From positions 1 through 6,629 of the forward strand of contig JAGXHS010000124.1 in assembly GCA_024636075.1 (NCBI GenBank): a DNA stretch of 6,629 nucleotides, written 5' to 3'. Source of the DNA: Propionibacteriaceae bacterium (GTDB lineage Bacteria; Actinomycetota; Actinomycetes; Propionibacteriales; Propionibacteriaceae). This document shows positions 1 through 4,837 of the stretch, in pieces; the stretch's first letter is position 1; each line of letters begins with the position of its first letter. The notes under the pieces are model-generated. The model saw nothing but the letters and a program-made list of their open reading frames with translations, did not search any database and was not told the DNA's origin. A program made the position numbers and the translations under genes.

Positions 1-798
1 GAGCGTGCCAGCGCCCGCGAAACGGCGGCGAGGGTGGTGCTCGGTCGAGTTGCACAGAACTTCCTGGCCCAGCTGGACGGCATTCGGGTACTCAGTCACG
101 TGGTGGAGTTGGGGCCGGTTCGCAGCGGGAACGAGGTACTGCCCGGGCCGGACGATCTGGCGGCGATCGATGCGGATCCGGTGCGTTGCTTCGAGCAGGA
201 AGCATCCCGGGCGATGCAGGCCGAGGTTGCCGCATGTCATCGTGAGGGGGACACCATCGGTGGTGTGGTTGAGGTGCTCGCCTACGGGCTGCCACCCGGG
301 CTCGGGTCGCACATCCAGGGCGATCGTCGACTTGATTCCAGATTGGCTGGTGCGTTGATGGGCATCCAGGCGATCAAGGGTGTCGAATTGGGTGACGGTT
401 TCGAGCTGGCGCGGGTCCGTGGCAGCCGGGCCCACGACGAGATCACGCCAACGGCACAGGGAATCCGCCGAGCGAGTCGCCATTCGGGCGGCACCGAGGG
501 TGGCATGAGTACCGGGGACGTGTTGCGGGTACGCGCTGCGATGAAGCCGATCGCCACCATTCCCCGCGCCCTGCGCACAGTGGACACGGCCACCGGTGAG
601 GCCACCTCGGCCCATCACCAGCGGTCGGACGTGTGCGCGGTACCGGCAGCAGGCGTGGTCGCCGAGGCGATGGTGGCGCTGGTGCTGGCTGAACTGGTCC
701 TCGAGAAGTTCGGTGGAGATTCGGTTGGGGAGACCCGACGCAACCTGACGGCATACCTGGCCTCCGTGGCGGAGCGCGGCCTCGAGGTGCCTCGATGA
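1..798 (+). CDS. aroC: Chorismate synthase, 3' part (5' end outside window)
   Basis: Chorismate synthase converts 5-enolpyruvylshikimate-3-phosphate to chorismate in the cytoplasm, the last step of the shared aromatic pathway, using reduced FMN. The reading frame is open from base 1 and gives 265 residues, starting ERASARETAARV, a well-known internal family motif. By comparison with full-length actinobacterial proteins of about 400 residues, roughly the first 130 residues are missing, including the N-terminal catalytic His region. Visible family motifs, numbered from base 1, are EGDTIGG (82-88), LPPGLGSH (97-104), GSRAHDE (141-147), SGGTEGGMSTGD (162-173), KPIATI (182-187), RSDVCAVPA (208-216) and KFGGDS (236-241). 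No frameshift is seen. The TGA overlaps the aroK ATG by 4 bp (ATGA), so the two are probably translationally coupled. The GTG at 34 is internal, not the start. Identification is firm. Confidence 0.97.
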   Translation, partial: ERASARETAARVVLGRVAQNFLAQLDGIRVLSHVVELGPVRSGNEVLPGPDDLAAIDADPVRCFEQEASRAMQAEVAACHREGDTIGGVVEVLAYGLPPGLGSHIQGDRRLDSRLAGALMGIQAIKGVELGDGFELARVRGSRAHDEITPTAQGIRRASRHSGGTEGGMSTGDVLRVRAAMKPIATIPRALRTVDTATGEATSAHHQRSDVCAVPAAGVVAEAMVALVLAELVLEKFGGDSVGETRRNLTAYLASVAERGLEVPR

Positions 799-1337
799 GC
801 GAACAGCACCCGGAGGCAGCAATCGTGGCACCAAGCCTGGTGTTGGTGGGGGCACCCGGATCGGGCAAGAGCACCATCGGGAGCATCCTGGCCAGGATGC
901 TCGGGCTCGACTTCATCGACGTCGATGCCCACATCGAACGACAGCAGGGCAAGCCCATCTCGGACATCTTCGTCGACGACGGCGAACCCCGTTTCCGCCA
1001 GTTGGAACGCGAGGCGACCCTCGAGCTGTTGGGCAGCCCCGGGGTGATTTCCCTGGGTGGGGGAGCTGTCACCAATCCCGAGATCCGGGCAGCGCTGACA
1101 TCCCATCAGGTGGTCTGGTTGACGGTGTCGGCTGCCCAGGCCGCGCGCCGGGTCGGAATGAACAAACAGCGGCCACTGCTGCTGGGCAATGTGCGCTCGC
1201 GACTGGTGCAGATGATGGCGGAACGTAATCCGCTCTACGCCGAGGTGGCCACCATCACGGTGGACTCCGACAGTGGAAGGCCCAATGCCGTGGCACGATC
1301 AGTGCTGGAAGCCTTGGGCGTCGATCCCGACGCCTGA
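795..1337 (+). CDS. aroK: Shikimate kinase
   Basis: Shikimate kinase phosphorylates the 3-hydroxyl of shikimate with ATP, the fifth step to chorismate, in the cytoplasm. The protein has 180 residues, normal for the family. Visible motifs are the P-loop GAPGSGKST (19-27), the shikimate-binding DVD (D42 and D44, the latter matching Asp34 of the M. tuberculosis enzyme), FRQLE with R68, the GGG at 88-90, the lid Arg in RPLL (R126), and R144 in ERNPLY. All expected substrate-binding residues are present, so it should be active. The ATG at 795 overlaps the aroC stop and has GAGG at 784-787, 7 nt upstream. A 47-bp gap separates it from aroB, and the order aroC-aroK-aroB is common in actinobacteria. 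Related P-loop kinases such as gluconate kinase are unlikely given the shikimate-site residues. Confidence 0.96.
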   Translation: MSEQHPEAAIVAPSLVLVGAPGSGKSTIGSILARMLGLDFIDVDAHIERQQGKPISDIFVDDGEPRFRQLEREATLELLGSPGVISLGGGAVTNPEIRAALTSHQVVWLTVSAAQAARRVGMNKQRPLLLGNVRSRLVQMMAERNPLYAEVATITVDSDSGRPNAVARSVLEALGVDPDA

Positions 1338-1374
1338 GCGACGGGCGGTTGATACGGAGAGCCCAGTGTGATGT

Positions 1375-1380
1375 GGAGGG
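1375..1380 (+). promoter_or_regulatory. Ribosome binding site deciding the aroB start
   Basis: GGAGGG lies 4 nt before the GTG at 1385. It is the strongest Shine-Dalgarno match in the aroK-aroB gap and supports this GTG over the in-frame TTG at 1349. A five-codon ATG frame (1371-1388, MWRAQ) straddles the site, and its TGA overlaps the aroB GTG. Confidence 0.7.
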
Positions 1381-1384
1381 CGCA

Positions 1385-2470
1385 GTGACGAACGTGCAGG
1401 TGGACGCCGAGCGTCCCTACCAGGTGACGATCAGCAATGGCTGCCTCCCTCAGGCGTCGGAATATGCCACCGGTGCACGCGCCGCCGTCATCCATCCCGC
1501 CGTGATGAGTGACACCGCGGCCCACCTCGCTGGCCTGATCGAGCAGAACGGGTCGGAAGTGACCTTGATCGAGGTGCCGCCGTCCGAGTCGGCGAAGTCG
1601 GTTGCGATCCTGAGTCGCTGCTGGGACGCACTGGCGGAGTTCGGGATGACCCGGTCCGACGTGGTGATCGGGGTCGGCGGCGGCTCCACCACCGACCTGG
1701 CCGGCTTCGTGGCTGCCACCTGGCTGCGTGGTGTCCGCTACGTCAGCGTCCCGACGACGGTACTCGCGATGGTTGACGCGGCGGTCGGCGGCAAGACAGG
1801 TATCAACATCCCGGCAGGCAAGAACCTCGTCGGCGCATTCCATGAACCGGTAGCCGTGTTGTGCGACCTGGACCTGATCGGTGCCCTGCCTGCCGCCGAG
1901 GTGAGTTCCGGACTGGCGGAGGTGATCAAGTGTGGCTTCATTGCCGATCCGCGAATCCTGGACCTCGTGGAACAGGACCCCGACGACGCGCGGGACGTGA
2001 GCTCGCTCAGGTTCGCCGAGCTGGTACGTCGGGCGGTTCAGGTGAAGGCCACCGTTGTCAGCGACGACCTGCGCGAGGCCACCTCGGGTGCCGGACGGAT
2101 CGGCAGGGAGTCACTGAACTACGGACACACTCTTGGACATGCCATCGAGGCGGAGAGCGGATTCGAGGTGCGCCATGGTGAGGCGATCAGCATCGGCATG
2201 GTGTTTGCCGCCGAGCTCAGCCGCCGCATCCTTGGTCTGGACTCCGCGGTCGTACAGCGCCATCGTGACATCTTGTCAAGCGTGGCGCTGCCGGTCAGGG
2301 CGACGATCAACGACTGGGACCGATTGCGCTCGCGGATGAGTCTGGACAAGAAGTCCCGTGGTTCGACGCTGCGGCTGATCGGGCTCAGCGATGTCGCACG
2401 CGTCGAACTCGTCAGCGATCCCGCGGAGGCTGAACTGGAAGCGAGCTTCGCCGAGGTCGCAGCCGGCTGA
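1385..2470 (+). CDS. aroB: 3-Dehydroquinate synthase
   Basis: This enzyme cyclises DAHP to 3-dehydroquinate, the second shikimate-pathway step, using NAD+ and a divalent metal (Zn or Co). From the GTG at 1385 it has 361 residues, normal for AroB. Visible are the NAD-binding GVGGGSTTDLAGF (96-108), the VPTTVLAMVDAAVGGKTGIN block (122-141), GKNLVGAFHEP (145-155) and the three metal ligands: E179 (GLAEVIK), H248 (NYGHTLGHAIE) and H264 (RHGEAISIG). The start was chosen because GGAGGG lies at 1375-1380 and the product begins directly at the first beta strand. An in-frame TTG at 1349 would add 12 residues but has no convincing ribosome site. About six extra residues (ATSGAGRIGRES region, 2078-2113) precede the first metal-binding His compared with the E. 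coli or mycobacterial pattern as I recall it. Other sugar-phosphate cyclases are less likely, given the aro neighbours. Confidence 0.96.
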   Translation: MTNVQVDAERPYQVTISNGCLPQASEYATGARAAVIHPAVMSDTAAHLAGLIEQNGSEVTLIEVPPSESAKSVAILSRCWDALAEFGMTRSDVVIGVGGGSTTDLAGFVAATWLRGVRYVSVPTTVLAMVDAAVGGKTGINIPAGKNLVGAFHEPVAVLCDLDLIGALPAAEVSSGLAEVIKCGFIADPRILDLVEQDPDDARDVSSLRFAELVRRAVQVKATVVSDDLREATSGAGRIGRESLNYGHTLGHAIEAESGFEVRHGEAISIGMVFAAELSRRILGLDSAVVQRHRDILSSVALPVRATINDWDRLRSRMSLDKKSRGSTLRLIGLSDVARVELVSDPAEAELEASFAEVAAG

Positions 2471-2476
2471 ACCTCG
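2452..2476. terminator. Imperfect hairpin at the convergent aroB / membrane-protein gene junction (possible two-way terminator)
   Basis: CGAGGT (2452-2457) is the exact reverse complement of ACCTCG (2471-2476). Between them sits the perfect 10-bp palindrome CAGCCGGCTG (2460-2469), which can continue the stem as CAG-CCGG-CTG. The structure covers the aroB stop codon and begins 12 nt beyond the stop of the minus-strand gene, a sensible place for a shared terminator between genes converging with only 18 bp between them. There is no T-run on either side, so intrinsic termination is not proven. High-GC actinobacteria often have hairpins without a T-run, which is why I list it, but chance dyads are also common in GC-rich DNA. 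Confidence 0.3.
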
Positions 2477-2488
2477 CCGGACTGCCCG

Positions 2489-3106
2489 CTACGGGATGTA
2501 GGGGGCCAACCCCATGATCATCACGCTGAGCATGACGAACGGTGCGACGATGGCCACGAGGATTGCACCGACGCCGGTGCCGCGACCGCGTCGTTGAGCC
2601 ATCGCCACGATGCCGAGGATCAGGCCCACAACGCCGAGGATGAAGCCGCCCATCATCAGCATCACCCAGATGCCGACTCCGGACATGTCCCCCAACTTGC
2701 TGGGATCAACGTCTCCGCTGTTGATGTCAACGGCACCTTGCTGGATCAGCAGGCCGTAGCCCTCTCCCATGCCGACGCCACTGACGACGCCGGCAACAAG
2801 TGCCAGAACGGACAACAACAGGGCAATCCGGCCCATCATCGGGCTGCGCGCTTGCACTGCGGGGGGATAGCTGTAACCCTGCGGAGCCTCCTGGTAGCTG
2901 CCGACGCCCGGCAGCTGGTAGGGGTTGGGTTCCTGGTACGGGTCTGCCGGTTGGTACGGGTTCGCCTGGGAGTAGGGAGATGGCTGTTCGTACGGATTCG
3001 GCGCCGGCGGCTGTTGTGATGCCGCCGGGTTCTGCCCCGGCTGGTTGCGGGGGGGAGGGGGATTCTGTCCCGGTTGCGGTGCAGGGTTCTGCTGTTCGTC
3101 CGACAC
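2489..3106 (-). CDS. Small membrane protein with Pro/Tyr-rich N-terminal tail (DUF4190-like)
   Basis: Function unknown. The 205-residue product starts at GTG (3106) with AGGAG 5 nt upstream. Reading further upstream in frame would add 86 residues of unrelated basic sequence and is not credible. Residues 1-85 are rich in Pro, Gln, Asn and Tyr, with QPGQNP twice (11-16, 22-27) and five hexapeptide repeats of the type NPYQxP (37-66). Hydrophobic segments follow at about 92-112, 145-170 and 178-201. Between the first two is a loop of about 30 residues with several Asp residues, and the basic QRRGRG (171-176) links the last two. There is no signal peptide, so the tail is probably cytoplasmic. This layout resembles actinobacterial DUF4190-type proteins, whose role is not established. 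The gene converges on aroB and diverges from the TetR gene. A role with the exporter is possible only by position. Confidence 0.85.
   Translation of the reverse strand: MSDEQQNPAPQPGQNPPPPRNQPGQNPAASQQPPAPNPYEQPSPYSQANPYQPADPYQEPNPYQLPGVGSYQEAPQGYSYPPAVQARSPMMGRIALLLSVLALVAGVVSGVGMGEGYGLLIQQGAVDINSGDVDPSKLGDMSGVGIWVMLMMGGFILGVVGLILGIVAMAQRRGRGTGVGAILVAIVAPFVMLSVMIMGLAPYIP
2909..2998 (-). repeat. Five tandem 18-bp units coding hexapeptide repeats
   Basis: On the minus strand the units read NPYEQP, SPYSQA, NPYQPA, DPYQEP and NPYQLP (residues 37-66 of the membrane protein), with no spacers. In the DNA, GTAC or GTAG recurs exactly every 18 bp (2918, 2936, 2954, 2972, 2990 on the + strand). The units have diverged at the DNA level, so this is an old in-frame expansion under protein-level constraint rather than a fresh slippage tract. 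Pro-Tyr-rich tails of this sort are common in actinobacterial membrane proteins. Their binding partners are unknown to me. Confidence 0.85.
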
Positions 3107-3111
3107 GAATA

Positions 3112-3116
3112 CTCCT
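3112..3116 (-). promoter_or_regulatory. Ribosome binding site of the membrane-protein gene
   Basis: AGGAG on the minus strand lies 5 nt before the GTG at 3106. It fixes the start of a gene whose frame stays open for another 86 codons upstream. Confidence 0.75.
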
Positions 3117-3237
3117 GGATGATCGTCGGTGCCGTTGGATGATTCTGGTGTCCATGCGGCGTGGCGGCGCCATTTCCAGTATTGCACCCTTGCTTTCCGG
3201 CCTCTGCGGGGCCGGGCGGGTCGCTGCGGAAAGGTGC

Positions 3238-3253
3238 TTGTACATACGTACAA
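3238..3253. promoter_or_regulatory. Operator 1, palindrome for the TetR-type repressor
   Basis: TTGTACATACGTACAA has perfect 6-bp arms (TTGTAC and GTACAA) around a 4-bp centre. Its centre lies 20 bp from that of operator 2, close to two helical turns, so two repressor dimers could bind on nearly the same face. Its left arm coincides with the -35 position of the predicted TetR-gene promoter. TetR proteins usually bind such palindromes next to their own gene. That this protein binds here is inferred from position and symmetry. Confidence 0.75.
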
Positions 3254-3256
3254 CTT

Positions 3257-3262
3257 ATTGTA
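3257..3262 (-). promoter_or_regulatory. Possible -10 of a divergent promoter for the membrane-protein gene
   Basis: On the minus strand TACAAT (one mismatch to TATAAT) lies 16 bp after TTGGGA (3284-3279), which sits inside the TetR coding region. Transcription would start near 3250 and give a leader of about 144 nt before the GTG at 3106. The -10 overlaps the left arm of operator 2, so the same repressor might control both directions. The support is weak, because the palindrome itself creates TACAA on both strands. I see no better promoter in 3107-3237. Confidence 0.25.
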
Positions 3263-3273
3263 CGCTCGTACAA
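3258..3273. promoter_or_regulatory. Operator 2, palindrome ending on the start codon
   Basis: TTGTACGCTCGTACAA is a perfect inverted repeat with 7-bp arms (TTGTACG and CGTACAA) around CT. Its last base is the A of the TetR gene's ATG. It covers the predicted -10 and the transcription start, so a bound repressor would block RNA polymerase directly. It shares 6-bp arms with operator 1. I saw no further TTGTAC-N4-GTACAA site in the window. Confidence 0.78.
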
Positions 3274-3935
3274 TGACGTCCCAAGTGGGTCCCCCGGGCG
3301 ACCTGACGGCCCAAGCCAGGTTGCGGCAGGCGGCAGTTGCGATCATCGCCGAGAGTGGCGCCACTGCGCTGACTGCGCGCAGCGTGGCGCGTGGCGCCGG
3401 GGTATCGGCTGGATTGGTTGCCCATCATTTCGGCTCGATGGAGGGTTTGCTCGAGGCCTGTGACGCACAGGTGAGCGGCGAGCTCTCGAAGCTGAAGCAG
3501 GCGCAGATGAATCCATCAGCGGCATTGAACCCGCTGGCTGGTCTCCGCGACGAGCAGATGTACCTGATGCGCTATCTGGTGAATCGCCTCACCGATGATT
3601 CGCCCACCGTGCACAAGCTCGTCAGAACCATGATCGACGACGCCGAGGTCTATCTGCAGGTCGCGGTGGAGCAAGGGATGGTGCGTCAATCGAGCCAGCC
3701 GCGACGGCGGGCGGCGATGTTGATCCTCCGGGCGCTGGGGGAACTGCTGCTGCACCGGCTGGTGAAGGAGGAACTCGGCGTTGACCTCGTGCTGGACGGC
3801 CTGGCCGACGAGCGAGCCGTCGCCGACTACATCGCGCTCAGCTACGAGCTGTACCAAGGCATCCTGACCGAGGAGTTCTCCGCCCAGGTGAGCGATGCCA
3901 TGCCACTGATCTCCGAACAAGAGGATGAACGATGA
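3273..3935 (+). CDS. TetR-family transcriptional repressor
   Basis: A 220-residue regulator. The N-terminal domain (about 13-62) has the TetR helix-turn-helix: RQAAVAIIAESGATALTARS, then GVSAGLVAHHFGSMEGLLEA (43-62), where VAHHFGS matches the recognition-helix VYYHFGS pattern of the family. Residues about 65-205 are helical and variable and should form the ligand-binding, dimerising part. The ligand cannot be predicted. The ATG at 3273 gives the usual TetR N-terminus. There is no ribosome site before it, and the palindrome overlapping the ATG suggests a leaderless, autorepressed transcript. The stop overlaps the ABC ATPase ATG by 4 bp (ATGA), so repressor and exporter are made from one mRNA. 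It most likely represses this operon until a substrate of the exporter binds. The family is certain; the target and effector are inferred. Confidence 0.93.
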   Translation: MTSQVGPPGDLTAQARLRQAAVAIIAESGATALTARSVARGAGVSAGLVAHHFGSMEGLLEACDAQVSGELSKLKQAQMNPSAALNPLAGLRDEQMYLMRYLVNRLTDDSPTVHKLVRTMIDDAEVYLQVAVEQGMVRQSSQPRRRAAMLILRALGELLLHRLVKEELGVDLVLDGLADERAVADYIALSYELYQGILTEEFSAQVSDAMPLISEQEDER

Positions 3936-4837
3936 ACGCAACGATCCGCACTGAGAAGCTGACGAAGCACTACGGCGACTTTCCGGCGCTCGTCGATCTG
4001 GATCTGGAGGTGTCCGCCGGTGAGGTCTTCGGCTTCCTCGGCCCCAACGGAGCCGGCAAGTCGACCATGATCCGCACCCTGATGGACGAGATCCGGGCCA
4101 CCTCCGGGCGTGCCTGGATCCTCGGCCACGACGTGCACGACGACTCGGTCACGATTCGCCCGCAGCTGGGATACGTGCCCAGTGACCTGTCGATGTACCC
4201 GAACCTGACCGGGAGGGACACACTGAAATTTCTGGCCCGCCTGCGCGGCGGTGTCGACTGGACTCTGGTGGACGAACTGGTCGACCGACTGGACGCGGAC
4301 ATGTCCAAGAAGGTGGGGGAACTGTCCACCGGCAACCGGCAGAAGATCGGACTGATCCAGGCCTTCATGCATCGACCCGAGGTACTCATCATGGACGAAC
4401 CGAATGCCGGGCTGGATCCATTGGTGCAGCACGAGTTCCAGGCCATGATGCGAGGGGCGGCCGCAGAGGGTCGCACGGTGTTCCTGTCCAGCCACACGCT
4501 GTCCGAGGTGCAGCGGGTGGCCCATCGGGTGGGCATCATTCGTCACGGCAAGCTGGTGGCCGTCGAGGACGTCGACAGCCTGCGCGCCAAAGCCATCCGA
4601 CGGGTCGAACTGGTGCTTGACCAGACCCCTGATGCCGCCGTCTTCGAAGCGGTGCCGGGGGTCAAGGATGCCCAGGTCATCGACCAACGCATCCGGATGT
4701 CTTTCGACGGACAGATGGAGCAGCTGCTGCAGACCGCCATCCGGCACTACCAGCTGCTGGACATCAGCAGTTCAGAAGCCGATCTGGAAGAGATCTTCCT
4801 CACCTACTATCGCGACGACAATGAGGCGGTGCGCTGA
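3932..4837 (+). CDS. ABC transporter ATP-binding protein, drug-exporter type
   Basis: A 301-residue cytoplasmic ATPase that should power the permease encoded next. In order: A-loop Y14 in KHYGDFPAL, Walker A GPNGAGKST (37-45), YVPSDLSMYPNLTG (81-94) at the Q-loop position, signature LSTGNRQKIG (131-140) in place of LSGGQ, Walker B VLIMDEP (151-157), D-loop AGLDP (159-163) and H-loop H188 in SSH. Residues about 215-301 form a C-terminal extension like that of antibiotic-exporting ABC proteins of the DrrA/CcmA type. The Q-loop lacks the usual Gln, which I believe is a subfamily trait because GYLPG is common there. GAGGA at 3921-3925 lies 6 nt before the ATG. The gene overlaps the repressor gene by 4 bp and the permease gene by 1 bp. 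Substrate unknown. Confidence 0.95.
   Translation: MNATIRTEKLTKHYGDFPALVDLDLEVSAGEVFGFLGPNGAGKSTMIRTLMDEIRATSGRAWILGHDVHDDSVTIRPQLGYVPSDLSMYPNLTGRDTLKFLARLRGGVDWTLVDELVDRLDADMSKKVGELSTGNRQKIGLIQAFMHRPEVLIMDEPNAGLDPLVQHEFQAMMRGAAAEGRTVFLSSHTLSEVQRVAHRVGIIRHGKLVAVEDVDSLRAKAIRRVELVLDQTPDAAVFEAVPGVKDAQVIDQRIRMSFDGQMEQLLQTAIRHYQLLDISSSEADLEEIFLTYYRDDNEAVR

Larger units (their letters stand above)
3238..3273 (+). promoter_or_regulatory. Predicted leaderless promoter of the efflux operon
   Basis: TTGTAC (3238-3243) as -35, a 17-bp spacer, and TACGCT (3261-3266, TAnnnT type) as -10 place +1 at 3273, the A of the ATG. No Shine-Dalgarno sequence lies before this ATG, which agrees with a leaderless mRNA, a common form in actinobacteria. 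Both hexamers are weak matches to consensus (3 of 6 each). The case rests on the exact spacing, the coincidence with both operators and the missing ribosome site. Confidence 0.6.

Noticed and set aside
443..1106. Two overlapping minus-strand frames opposite aroC and aroK
   Set aside because: No ribosome site or motif, and the + strand genes are certain.
1349..1384. Longer aroB from an in-frame TTG, adding 12 residues
   Set aside because: No convincing ribosome site for the TTG, and the extra residues do not resemble an AroB N-terminus. GTG at 1385 has GGAGGG at the right distance.
2909..2998. CRISPR-like periodicity (18 bp)
   Set aside because: Units are contiguous, without spacers, in frame, and encode Pro-Tyr hexapeptides.
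3129..3272. Extended TetR frame upstream of the ATG at 3273
   Set aside because: The extra 48 residues are basic and unlike any TetR N-terminus, and they cross both operators. The ATG gives the normal family start.
3107..3364. Extended minus-strand frame upstream of the membrane-protein gene (86 extra codons)
   Set aside because: It runs through the operators and into the TetR gene, has no ribosome site, and lacks the composition of the rest of the protein. It is open only because the DNA is GC-rich.
3842..4747. Long open frame antisense to the ABC ATPase gene
   Set aside because: Its His/Gln/Val-rich product has no recognisable motif. It mirrors the codon bias of the conserved + strand gene.
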